From NCBI GenBank assembly GCA_033720955.1, contig JAWWBN010000221.1:1-6420 (forward strand): 6,420 nucleotides of DNA, in the 5' to 3' direction. The notes under the pieces are model-generated. The model saw nothing but the letters and a program-made list of their open reading frames with translations, was not told where the DNA came from and ran no database searches. Of the stretch, positions 1 to 6,420 are shown piece by piece. Origin of the DNA: JAWWBN01 sp033720955 (GTDB lineage Bacteria > Acidobacteriota > Thermoanaerobaculia > Multivoradales > JAHEKO01). Made by a program: the position numbers and the translations under genes. The number at the start of each line of letters is the position of its first letter. Position 1 is the first letter of the stretch.

Positions 1-398
1 CGGCGCTCGAACAGGCTCTTGGTCGCCCGGATCCGGAGGCGGTCGATCTCTTCGTTGACCGACGTCTCCTTCTCGATGTACAGGTCGCTCTGGGGGACGT
101 AGGCCTCGGGCTGGTAGTAGTCGTAGTAGGAGACGAAGTACTCCACCGCGTTGTCGGGGAAGAAGCTCCGGAACTCCTGGAAGAGCTGCGCCGCCAGAGT
201 CTTGTTGTGCGACAGCACCAGCGCCGGCCGGTTGACCGCCTCGATGATCTTGGCCACCGTGAAGGTCTTGCCCGATCCGGTCACGCCGAGCAGCACCTGC
301 TCGGGCAGGCCGGCCTCGAGTCCCGCCACGAGCTGGCGGATCGCCTCGGGCTGGTCGCCGTGGGGATCGAAGGCGGAGTGGATGCGGAAGGCGGGCAT
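1..398 (-). CDS. uvrB: UvrABC system protein B (excinuclease helicase subunit), N-terminal part, cut by window edge
   Basis: UvrB is the DNA-damage verification subunit of bacterial nucleotide excision repair: UvrA loads it on damaged DNA and it then recruits the UvrC nuclease in the cytoplasm. Only the first 132 codons are in the window, about a fifth of a normal UvrB of roughly 670 residues. Visible marks are the N-terminal FxxHSxFxPxGDQPxAI segment (residues 4-20), Walker A motif GVTGSGKT (38-45), the LVLSHNKTLAAQL segment (60-72), and the tyrosine-rich damage-probing beta-hairpin starting at YYDYYQPEAYVPQSDLYIEKE (91-111), all intact. The ATG at 398-396 fits the family's N-terminus and has a GAGGGG Shine-Dalgarno sequence (404-409) 5 nt upstream. 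That site overlaps the TGA of the preceding gene, so translation is probably coupled. The C-terminal helicase motifs and the UvrC/UvrA-binding domain cannot be seen. Confidence 0.97.
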   Translation of the reverse strand, partial: MPAFRIHSAFDPHGDQPEAIRQLVAGLEAGLPEQVLLGVTGSGKTFTVAKIIEAVNRPALVLSHNKTLAAQLFQEFRSFFPDNAVEYFVSYYDYYQPEAYVPQSDLYIEKETSVNEEIDRLRIRATKSLFER

Positions 399-403
399 CC
401 CGG

Positions 404-409
404 CCCCTC
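404..409 (-). promoter_or_regulatory. uvrB ribosome binding site overlapping the upstream stop codon
   Basis: On the minus strand GAGGGG lies 5 nt before the uvrB ATG. It shares two bases with the TGA stop (410-408) of the upstream membrane-protein gene. A ribosome terminating on that gene would sit on the uvrB start region, which is the usual geometry for translational coupling. Confidence 0.65.
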
Positions 410-896
410 AGCCCGCCATCACCGGCCGCGGCTCGGGCCGGGGGACGCGCTCGAGATCGGGCGCCCGCTCGATCGGCTCCGCCTCGATGCCCGCCACCGC
501 CTCGAGGGCGGCCGTCAGGCGCTCGACCTGCCCCCGGGTGAGCGGCTCCTGGCCACCCAGCACGTCGAGCAGGGCGCTCTGCAGCTCGGGGAGCGCCTCG
601 GCGTCGAACGTGCCGTCGTCGACGGCGGCGACGGCACCCTCGAAGGCCCTCACCCACCGCTCCCTCTCCGCCGGGGTCAGCTCGCCGGGCAGCCGCGGCG
701 CCAGGATCTCGCGCGACTGGGCGAGGCTCCAGGCGAGGATGTCGGGCATCTTGAGCATCATCACCACGAAAGCCACCACCAACAGCACGGCCGCCACGCC
801 GCAGCCGACCAGCAGCGGCTTGCCGCAGCCGCCGGGGGCCCCGGGGGTGCGCGGGGCCGGGTCGAACGGCTGGGGAATGGGCTCCTGCTCGGTCAC
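408..896 (-). CDS. Small single-pass membrane protein of unknown function upstream of uvrB
   Basis: I do not recognise the family. Read from the GTG at 896-894 the protein has 162 residues. A Pro-rich cytoplasm-like N-terminus (1-22) is followed by a Gly/Cys patch, GGCGK...GCG (22-33, cysteines at 24 and 32), and one strong hydrophobic helix (about 28-49). The rest is a soluble, acidic, helix-rich domain containing ELTPAERERW (72-81), an Ala/Leu-rich repeat-like stretch with LPELQSALLDVL (102-113), PLTRGQVERLTAALEAVA (118-135) and a Pro/Arg/Glu tail ending PRPEPRPVMAG. The codon pattern and the clear membrane helix support a real gene. The frame stays open upstream to 1211, but that part lies antisense to the penicillin-binding protein gene and lacks protein-like composition. 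GTG at 896 is the only reasonable start in the intergenic space, although it has no clear Shine-Dalgarno sequence, so it is uncertain. The stop is 9 nt from the uvrB start, which implies one transcript. Its topology suggests an envelope or accessory role; function is unknown. Confidence 0.75.
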   Translation of the reverse strand: MTEQEPIPQPFDPAPRTPGAPGGCGKPLLVGCGVAAVLLVVAFVVMMLKMPDILAWSLAQSREILAPRLPGELTPAERERWVRAFEGAVAAVDDGTFDAEALPELQSALLDVLGGQEPLTRGQVERLTAALEAVAGIEAEPIERAPDLERVPRPEPRPVMAG

Positions 897-976
897 CGGG
901 GGGCGGTGGGCGCGGGCCGCGAGCCGGCGCCGCCGCCCGCTGTTTGTATCACAGGGTCCGGTCGGCCGTCGGGCCC

Positions 977-982
977 TATAAT
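977..982 (+). promoter_or_regulatory. Perfect -10 element (TATAAT) for the PBP1A gene, probable leaderless start
   Basis: TATAAT is a perfect match to the sigma70 -10 consensus in an otherwise very GC-rich 94-bp divergent spacer (897-990). The GTG start codon at 991 begins 8 bp after it, about where transcription should start, so the mRNA would have no leader or only one or two bases. No TTGACA-like -35 element is visible at 15-19 bp spacing and there is no TG extension. The only other AT-rich patch is 941-953, which could be a weak -10 for the opposite gene (GATACA preceded by TGT on the minus strand), but that is only a guess. Confidence 0.6.
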
Positions 983-990
983 CGTCCCCG

Positions 991-3474
991 GTGAGGCCGG
1001 ATTCTCGCAGCGTGGAGCCCGAGAGCGCGGCCGTCGGCGAGCCGCCGCGGCGCTCCGTCTGGCGCCGGCGGCTGCTGCTGCTGGGGCTGCCGCCCCTCCT
1101 CGTTCTGCTGCTGGGGGCGCTGGGCGGAATGGGCTTCGCGGCGGTGATCCACATGCCGCGAGTGGACTCGCTGGAGGACTTCCAGCCCGGTCTGATCACC
1201 GAGCTGCACAACCGCGACGGCGAGGTCTTCGCCTCCTACGCCCGCGAGCGGCGCGTGCTGCTCGAAGAGGGCGAGCTGCCCGAGATCCTGGTCCAGGCCA
1301 TCCTCGCCGCCGAGGACGCCAACTTCCTGCGCCACGGCGGCGTGGACCTGGAGGGCGTGGTGCGGGCGGTCATCCAGAACCAGCGGCGGGGCCGGCGGGC
1401 CATGGGTGGCTCGACCATCACCATGCAGCTCGCCCGCCGTCTCTTCCTGACGCCGAAGAAGTCGTGGCGGCGCAAGATCGAGGAGGCCTTCCTCTCCGTG
1501 GAGCTCGAGAAGACCTTCAGCAAGCAGCAGATCCTGACGCTCTACTGCAACATGATCTTCCTCGGCCACCACAACTACGGCATGGAGATGGCCGCCCGCG
1601 ACTACTTTGGAAAGGGTGTAGGCGACCTCACCCTGACCGAGGCGGCGACCCTGGCCGGGATCCCCCAGCGGCCCAGCTCCTACAGCCCGTATCGCCGCCC
1701 CGACCTGGTGGTGGCGCGGCGCAACTACGTGCTGCGACGGATGAAGGAGGAGGGATTCATCGACGAGATCCGATACCAGGAGGCGATCGCGGAGCCCCTG
1801 GTGGTGCGCCAGCAGAAGCGGGAGGAGCCCCTGGCGCCCTACTTCGCCGAGGAGGTCCGGCAGGCCGTCGAGAGGCGCTACGGCACCGCCGCGCTGCTGG
1901 ACCGCGGTCTCCAGGTGGAGACCACCCTCGACCCGGTGATCCAGCGCGCCGCGCGCGAGGCGCTGCGCGACGGGCTGCTGCGGCTCGATCACCAGCGCGG
2001 CTGGCGCGGCCCCATCTCGCGGCTCGAGGGCGAGGACGCCGCCAGCTACCGCCTCCCCTCCTGGGAGCGCCTCGACCTCTCCCCCGGCGCCTGGAACCAG
2101 GGGATCGTGCTCGAATCGGGCCACCGCGGCGCCCGCGTGCGGATCGGCGACGAGGTCTTGGACCTCACCCCCGACGGGGTCGCCTGGACGGGTCGCCGGC
2201 GGCCCAGCAGCGTTCTCAGCCCCGGCGACGTGGCCTGGTTCCGCGTCGAGGAGCCCGAGGAGGAGGCCGCGGACGACGGAGACACGCCGCGCCGGGTGCT
2301 TCTCGAGCAGGAGCCCGAGCTCGAGGGCGCGGCCATCGTTCTCGAGTCCTCCACCGGCGCGGTGCGCGCCCTGGTGGGCGGCTGGAGCTTCGAGCGCAGC
2401 AAGTTCAACCGCGCCACCCAGGCCCGCCGGCAGCTCGGCTCGGCCTTCAAGCCCTTCGTCTGGGGCGCCGCGCTCGAGGTGGGGTTCACCCCCGCCGACA
2501 CCCTCTTCGACGCCCCGGTGGCCTTCCCGGGCGGCCGCGATCGGCCGCCCTACAGCCCGCGCAACCACAGCCGCGAGTACTTCGGGGTGACCACGCTGCG
2601 GCGTGGGCTGGAGCGCTCCATCAACGTCACCGCGGTGAAGCTCCTCGACCTGGTGGGCGTGGACCGGGTGATCGACTTCGCCAACCGCCTGGGGATCACC
2701 TCGCCGCTGCCGCCGGTCCTGTCGATGGCCCTCGGCTCGGCGGACGTCATCCCGATGGAGGGGGCCGCCGCCTACGCCGCTGTCGCCAACCAGGGCGTGT
2801 GGGTCGAGCCCTACTTCATCGAGAGCGTCTCGGAGCCCTCCGGCCGCCAGCTCGAGCGCGCCCAGCCACGCGCCCTGCGGTCGATCTCACCGCAGATCGC
2901 CTACGTGCTGACCCATCTCCTGGAGGGGGTGGTGGACCGCGGCACCGCCGCCAGCATCAACCACCTCGAGATCGACCTGGCCGGCAAGACGGGGACCACC
3001 GACCAGTACTCCGACGCCTGGTTCGTGGGCTTCACCCCCCGCTACACCCTGCTGGTCTGGGTGGGACACGACGTCAAGCGCACGATCGGCCGGCAGATGA
3101 CCGGCACCCGCGTGGCCCTGCCCATCTGGCGCGACCTGGTCGAGGACGGCCTCGAGAACGGCTGGCTGACCCCGGGCGAGAGCTTCACGCCGCCCCCCGG
3201 CGTGGTGTTCGAGCAGGTGGAGCTCGAGTCCGGGCTCCTGCCCGGCCCCGGCGCCACGGTCGTCATCGAGGAGGCCTTCCTCGCCGGAACCCAGCCGGTG
3301 CAGCGCTACACGCCGCAGTGGGGCGCCGTCCTCCGTCTGCCCTGGTACCAGCAGCAGCCCCACTACCTGGCGAAGGCGGGCGAGCGGATGCCCGAGGACG
3401 TCGAGGACTGGGAGGCGGTGCTGCAGGCCTGGGAGGAGAAGGACTCGCCCGACGACGACGCGGGCGACGGCTGA
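991..3474 (+). CDS. mrcA: Class A penicillin-binding protein, PBP1A type (bifunctional peptidoglycan glycosyltransferase / DD-transpeptidase)
   Basis: This enzyme polymerises lipid II into glycan strands and cross-links the stem peptides on the outer face of the inner membrane. The 827-residue protein has a short cytoplasmic N-terminus, an Arg patch and one membrane anchor (about 28-52). The GT51 domain follows with all five motifs: EDANFLRHGGVD (108-119, catalytic Glu108), GGSTITMQLARR (139-150), RKIEE (161-165, second Glu165), KQQILTLYCNMIFLG (178-192) and RRNYVLRRM (243-251). A linker with HQRGWRGP (334-341) and an OB-like region (about 340-440, with an acidic insert at 420-432) points to the PBP1A branch. 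The transpeptidase shows SAFK (484-487, nucleophile Ser484), SIN (543-545) and KTG (666-668). Length is close to E. coli PBP1a (850). Motif II has Met and Arg where Gln and Asn are common (145, 150). The GTG at 991 is chosen because it precedes the membrane anchor and follows TATAAT; an in-frame GTG at 1012 is the alternative. The gene is transcribed away from uvrB and converges on the rplI operon. Confidence 0.97.
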   Translation: MRPDSRSVEPESAAVGEPPRRSVWRRRLLLLGLPPLLVLLLGALGGMGFAAVIHMPRVDSLEDFQPGLITELHNRDGEVFASYARERRVLLEEGELPEILVQAILAAEDANFLRHGGVDLEGVVRAVIQNQRRGRRAMGGSTITMQLARRLFLTPKKSWRRKIEEAFLSVELEKTFSKQQILTLYCNMIFLGHHNYGMEMAARDYFGKGVGDLTLTEAATLAGIPQRPSSYSPYRRPDLVVARRNYVLRRMKEEGFIDEIRYQEAIAEPLVVRQQKREEPLAPYFAEEVRQAVERRYGTAALLDRGLQVETTLDPVIQRAAREALRDGLLRLDHQRGWRGPISRLEGEDAASYRLPSWERLDLSPGAWNQGIVLESGHRGARVRIGDEVLDLTPDGVAWTGRRRPSSVLSPGDVAWFRVEEPEEEAADDGDTPRRVLLEQEPELEGAAIVLESSTGAVRALVGGWSFERSKFNRATQARRQLGSAFKPFVWGAALEVGFTPADTLFDAPVAFPGGRDRPPYSPRNHSREYFGVTTLRRGLERSINVTAVKLLDLVGVDRVIDFANRLGITSPLPPVLSMALGSADVIPMEGAAAYAAVANQGVWVEPYFIESVSEPSGRQLERAQPRALRSISPQIAYVLTHLLEGVVDRGTAASINHLEIDLAGKTGTTDQYSDAWFVGFTPRYTLLVWVGHDVKRTIGRQMTGTRVALPIWRDLVEDGLENGWLTPGESFTPPPGVVFEQVELESGLLPGPGATVVIEEAFLAGTQPVQRYTPQWGAVLRLPWYQQQPHYLAKAGERMPEDVEDWEAVLQAWEEKDSPDDDAGDG

Positions 3475-3487
3475 GGGCCGGCGGCGG

Positions 3488-4021
3488 CTATCCCTCGCCG
3501 CTGCGCCGCAGCCGGTCCAGCTTCTGGTCCAGCCGCGAGAAGAGGGCGTCGTGATGGCCCATCACCTCCAGGAGCCCCTGGCGGACGAGCTTGTCCATCC
3601 GCCCCATCAGCACCTCGAGGTTCTCCAGCCGCTCCACGGCGTGCTCGTTGCCGCGGATGTAGTCGGCCTGGATCGCGCGCAGGTCGCGCAGGATCTCCCC
3701 CTGCACCCTCTGCAGGTCGTCGCCCAGGGCGTCGAGACGGCCGCGCAGCCTGGCCAGCTCCTGGAGATGGGAGATGAGCACCAGGTTGAAGATGCGCTGG
3801 CGCTCCCAGAGGTCGGCCTGCGGGGCGCGCACCAGGGGCCGGAACAGTCGCTTGATCGCCACCACCACCCGCCCCCAGCGGCCGCGGTGGCTGCGGACGG
3901 GGAACGGGTGGTCGCCGCGCCACAGCCAGCGCCACTGGCCGAGGTCCTCGGTGGACCCGGTGACGAAGGTCTCGATGTCGGGCGCGTCGGCGGCGGGAGG
4001 GATTTCCTCCGGATCCGCCAT
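3488..4021 (-). CDS. Unrecognised 177-aa protein coupled to rplI, with SHR-type N-terminal module and coiled-coil C-terminus
   Basis: I cannot name this protein. An acidic, disordered-looking N-terminus (1-29) leads to a Trp-rich patch (QWRWLW, 30-35). Next comes a basic, partly hydrophobic segment HPFPVRSHRGRWGRVVVAIK (38-57) continuing into RLFRPLVR, then ERQRIFN (73-79). The remainder (about 80-175) is charged heptad-like helix, likely coiled coil, with no membrane segment or signal peptide. From memory, the 'F-x-[IV]-x-SHR...G..[IV]...K+...RQ..FN' pattern resembles the region preceding methyltransferase or glycosyltransferase domains in some polysaccharide-cluster proteins; here no catalytic domain follows. 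The ATG at 4021-4019 overlaps the rplI TGA by one base (TGATG). A GTG at 4024 would add one residue with a 4-nt overlap. GGAAGAG just upstream can serve as ribosome binding site. It is the last gene of the rpsF operon and ends 13 bp from the convergent PBP gene. Confidence 0.85.
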   Translation of the reverse strand: MADPEEIPPAADAPDIETFVTGSTEDLGQWRWLWRGDHPFPVRSHRGRWGRVVVAIKRLFRPLVRAPQADLWERQRIFNLVLISHLQELARLRGRLDALGDDLQRVQGEILRDLRAIQADYIRGNEHAVERLENLEVLMGRMDKLVRQGLLEVMGHHDALFSRLDQKLDRLRRSGEG

Positions 4022-4467
4022 CACTCTTCCGGAACGACTGTGACGTCCACCTCGGCGATGACCTCGGAGTGCAGGTCGATCCGCACCTTGTGGTCGCCCA
4101 GGCTCTTGATCCCGCCCTCGAGATCGATCCGCCGCCGGTCCACCTGGACCCCCTTGGCGGCCAGCGCCTCGGCGATCTCGCTGGCGGTCACCGAGCCGTA
4201 GAGGTTTCCCGAGTCGCCGGCCCTCTTGGCGATCTCCAGCCGGATCCCGGCCAGCTCGCCCACCACGGCCGTGGCCTCTTCGCGCTTCTTCGCGTGCTCG
4301 ACCTCGATCCGCCGGCGGCGCTGCTCGAAGACCTTCAGGTTCCCCGGCGTCGCCTCCAGCGCCAGTCCGCGCGGCAGCAGGTAGTTGCGCGCGTACCCGG
4401 GCTTGACGTCGATGATCTCGCCACGCTTGCCGGTGTGCACCAGGTCCTGCATGAGGATGACTTGCAT
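4021..4467 (-). CDS. rplI: 50S ribosomal protein L9
   Basis: L9 binds 23S rRNA domain V near the base of the L1 stalk and reaches across the ribosome, helping to maintain reading frame. The 148-residue protein has the usual length and complete architecture. The N-terminal rRNA-binding domain carries the family signature G13-x2-G16...V21-x2-GYARNYLLPRGLA (24-36). A long, highly charged connecting helix spans about 41-75. The C-terminal domain includes GNLYGSVT (87-94) and IKSLGDHKVRIDLH (120-133). The ATG at 4467-4465 is supported by the conserved MQVIL start and a strong GGGAGG site 8 nt upstream. It follows rpsR after 28 nt and overlaps the next gene's start, so it is the third gene of a four-gene operon. 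Confidence 0.98.
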   Translation of the reverse strand: MQVILMQDLVHTGKRGEIIDVKPGYARNYLLPRGLALEATPGNLKVFEQRRRRIEVEHAKKREEATAVVGELAGIRLEIAKRAGDSGNLYGSVTASEIAEALAAKGVQVDRRRIDLEGGIKSLGDHKVRIDLHSEVIAEVDVTVVPEE

Positions 4468-4475
4468 CGTGGATT

Positions 4476-4481
4476 CCTCCC
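4476..4481 (-). promoter_or_regulatory. rplI ribosome binding site
   Basis: GGGAGG on the minus strand lies 8 nt before the rplI ATG in the 28-nt gap after rpsR. A short perfect inverted repeat, AGCCG-CTG-CGGCT (4485-4497), sits across the rpsR stop codon just upstream. It may tune re-initiation, but it is too short for an intrinsic terminator and has no T-run. Confidence 0.8.
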
Positions 4482-4495
4482 GCGAGCCGCTGCGG

Positions 4496-4732
4496 CTAGT
4501 CCGTGGTGAAGGGCAGCAGGGCGATGTGCCGGGCTCGCTTGATCGCCTGCTGCACCATCCGCTGGTGCCTGGCGCAGGTGCCCGAGATGCGGCGCGGCAG
4601 GATCCGCGCCCGCTCCACGATGTACTGCTGGAGCAGCTTCACGTCCTTGTAGTCGATCTCGTCGACCTTGTCGGCGCAGAACCGGCAGACCTTCTTGCGC
4701 CGGTAGAACCGTCCGCCTTTCTTCCCCCTCAT
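4496..4732 (-). CDS. rpsR: 30S ribosomal protein S18, zinc-binding (C+) form
   Basis: S18 forms a heterodimer with S6 on the platform of the 30S subunit and contacts 16S rRNA helices 22-23. The 78-residue protein is full length and has a Lys/Arg-rich N-terminus, CRFC (16-19), IDYKDVKLLQQYI (26-38), the RARILPRRISGTCARHQR block (41-58) and the conserved end ARHIALLPFTTD. Cys16, Cys19, Cys53 and His56 form the metal-ligand set of the zinc-retaining paralogue type, unlike S18 proteins that have lost these cysteines. The ATG at 4732-4730 overlaps the rpsF stop by 4 nt (ATGA), with GGAGG (4740-4744) 7 nt upstream inside rpsF. This ensures coupled translation of the two binding partners. No ssb or priB gene lies between rpsF and rpsR, although one often does in other bacteria. 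Confidence 0.98.
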   Translation of the reverse strand: MRGKKGGRFYRRKKVCRFCADKVDEIDYKDVKLLQQYIVERARILPRRISGTCARHQRMVQQAIKRARHIALLPFTTD

Positions 4733-5079
4733 GCCGAGGCCTCCGCCGGCTCGGCCGCCGGCTCCGGCTGCGACCGCCGCCGCAGACGCCCGTCGTCGGT
4801 GCGCACGGTCAGGTACCGCAGCACGCTCTCGTTCTGGTCGAGCCGCTTCTCCACCTCGGCGAACGAGGTCGCCTCGGGGGTCTCGACCGTGTAGATCAGA
4901 TAACGGCCTTCGGTGTTTTTCGCGATCGGATAGGCGAGCCGGCGCTTGCCCCAGCTCTCCTCCCGCACCACCTCGGCCGCGAGGGGCTCGAGCAGGGCCC
5001 GGAACTCTTCGCGCAGGCTCTCGACCTCCTCGTCGGTCAGACGAGGGTCGACCACCAGCACCATCTCGTAGTTCGCCAT
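4729..5079 (-). CDS. rpsF: 30S ribosomal protein S6
   Basis: S6 binds the 30S platform as a dimer with S18, whose gene follows directly. The 116-residue protein starts with the canonical NYEMVLVVDPRL strand (3-14). It contains the WGKRRLAYPI core (43-52), GRYLIYTVETP (58-68) and NESVLRYLTVR (83-93), and so has the complete ferredoxin-like fold. It ends in a low-complexity Arg/Pro/Glu/Ala tail (about 98-116) of the kind that varies between species. The ATG at 5079-5077 is fixed by homology. The best Shine-Dalgarno sequence, AGGGAGGAG (5092-5100), is unusually far away, with about 12-14 nt between it and the start codon. First gene of the rpsF-rpsR-rplI operon; its own promoter and structured leader lie at 5080-5215. 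Confidence 0.98.
   Translation of the reverse strand: MANYEMVLVVDPRLTDEEVESLREEFRALLEPLAAEVVREESWGKRRLAYPIAKNTEGRYLIYTVETPEATSFAEVEKRLDQNESVLRYLTVRTDDGRLRRRSQPEPAAEPAEASA
4740..4744 (-). promoter_or_regulatory. rpsR ribosome binding site inside rpsF
   Basis: GGAGG on the minus strand lies within the last codons of rpsF, 7 nt before the rpsR ATG. With the 4-nt ATGA overlap it fixes the rpsR start and indicates translational coupling. Confidence 0.8.
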
Positions 5080-5091
5080 GGGTTCTTGGGA

Positions 5092-5100
5092 CTCCTCCCT
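5092..5100 (-). promoter_or_regulatory. rpsF ribosome binding site with long spacing, within a small hairpin
   Basis: The minus strand carries AGGGAGGAG, a strong anti-16S match, but the gap to the rpsF ATG is about 12-14 nt instead of the usual 5-9. The bases GGGA-GGAG-TCCC (5088-5099) can fold into a 4-bp stem that would partly hide the site. Long spacing plus possible occlusion suits a regulated start, but this is inference. Confidence 0.5.
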
Positions 5101-5113
5101 ACGGACTCGTTCG

Positions 5114-5132
5114 GCTCCCGCACGGCGGGAGC
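5114..5132 (-). promoter_or_regulatory. Leader hairpin 2 upstream of rpsF (candidate S6:S18 binding site)
   Basis: A perfect 8-bp inverted repeat, GCTCCCGC / GCGGGAGC, has a 3-nt loop; equally it is a 7-bp stem with a CCGTG loop. It lies in the rpsF leader about 35 nt before the start codon. There is no T-run after it, so it is not an intrinsic terminator. Leaders of rpsF in many bacteria bind the S6:S18 complex through a structure presenting a CCG trinucleotide. The CCG in this loop is suggestive, but the full motif has not been aligned. Confidence 0.45.
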
Positions 5133-5151
5133 AGAGAGGTGAAAGGTCGTA

Positions 5152-5171
5152 CGGGCGCCGGGTGGCGCCCG
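5152..5171 (-). promoter_or_regulatory. Leader hairpin 1 upstream of rpsF
   Basis: A perfect 8-bp stem, CGGGCGCC / GGCGCCCG, has a 4-nt loop (ACCC on the transcribed strand). It lies roughly 10 nt after the predicted transcription start of the rpsF operon and 53 bp beyond the hppA stop. It could stabilise the leader or pause RNA polymerase. No U-run follows, so it does not look like an intrinsic terminator for hppA. Confidence 0.45.
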
Positions 5172-5186
5172 CGGCGTGAGCTGTGG

Positions 5187-5215
5187 AGTCTAGCCGAATC
5201 GACGCCCGATGCCAA
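5187..5215 (-). promoter_or_regulatory. Sigma70-type promoter of the rpsF-rpsR-rplI operon
   Basis: On the minus strand a -35 element TTGGCA (5210-5215, 5 of 6 consensus bases) and a -10 element TAGACT (5187-5192, 4 of 6) are separated by exactly 17 bp. The expected transcription start is near 5180, giving a leader of about 100 nt before rpsF. The -35 lies only 8 bp beyond the hppA stop codon. No T-rich terminator separates the genes, so read-through from hppA is possible. Confidence 0.65.
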
Positions 5216-5223
5216 GGCCCCGG

Positions 5224-6420
<1,197 letters not shown>

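Noticed and set aside
151..981. A 276-codon open frame on the plus strand over uvrB and the membrane-protein gene
   Set aside because: It is antisense to clearly recognisable UvrB sequence and has a Ser/Ala/Arg-rich shadow translation.
897..1211. Upstream extension of the unknown membrane protein to an ATG at 1211
   Set aside because: The added residues are Ser/Arg/Pro-rich, antisense to the PBP1A N-terminus, and cross its promoter. The GTG at 896 gives a compact protein.
976..2568. A 530-codon open frame antisense to PBP1A
   Set aside because: The composition is that of a reverse-complement shadow (His/Gln/Gly/Leu-rich, no motif), and there is no ribosome binding site or independent support.
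207..3554. A very long open frame (1115 codons) on the plus strand, one frame away from the PBP1A gene
   Set aside because: The translation is Arg/Gly/Ala/Pro-rich low complexity without any domain. It overlaps PBP1A, whose catalytic motifs are all intact. Long stop-free shadow frames are expected at this GC content.
3551..4509. Plus-strand open frames opposite rplI and the coupled unknown gene
   Set aside because: They lie opposite a conserved ribosomal protein and a gene with a proper start/stop overlap. The translations are low complexity.
5152..5171. Intrinsic terminator for hppA
   Set aside because: The stem is strong but no U-run follows, and it lies downstream of the rpsF promoter, so it would block the ribosomal operon.

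Overview
This is bacterial chromosomal DNA with very high GC content (about 70% by eye) and dense, mostly housekeeping coding. The base composition, the class A penicillin-binding protein with its 'YCNMIFLGHHNYG' segment, the GTG starts and the K+-type membrane pyrophosphatase would suit an Acidobacteriota-like or other deep-branching, high-GC, Gram-negative-type bacterium. No rRNA or lineage marker is present, so this placement is inference only.

Layout from left to right. (1) 1-398, minus: the N-terminal fifth of uvrB (nucleotide excision repair helicase), running off the left edge. (2) 408-896, minus: a small single-pass membrane protein of unknown function directly upstream of uvrB. Its stop codon overlaps the uvrB ribosome binding site, so the two are probably translationally coupled. 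(3) 897-990: a 94-bp divergent intergenic region with a perfect TATAAT only 8 bp before the GTG of the next gene, which suggests a leaderless or nearly leaderless mRNA. (4) 991-3474, plus: a complete bifunctional class A penicillin-binding protein of the PBP1A type, with all transglycosylase and transpeptidase catalytic motifs. (5) 3488-5079, minus: a compact ribosomal protein operon, rpsF (S6) - rpsR (S18) - rplI (L9), followed by an unrecognised 177-aa protein whose start overlaps the rplI stop. The operon has a good sigma70-type promoter at 5187-5215 and a leader of about 100 nt with two perfect hairpins. (6) 5224-6420, minus: the C-terminal 398 residues of a membrane-bound ion-pumping pyrophosphatase (HppA), with residues diagnostic of the K+-dependent type; its N-terminus lies beyond the right edge.

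The genes serve DNA repair, cell wall synthesis, translation and energy coupling, with no single pathway linking them. I see no mobile element, CRISPR array, tRNA, rRNA, defence system or other clearly accessory island. The points most worth a second look are the unknown protein coupled to rplI, which carries a module I associate with polysaccharide-cluster enzymes; the structured rpsF leader, a candidate S6:S18 autoregulatory site; the unknown membrane protein coupled to uvrB; and the probable leaderless start of the penicillin-binding protein. I did not find a convincing new multi-gene system here.
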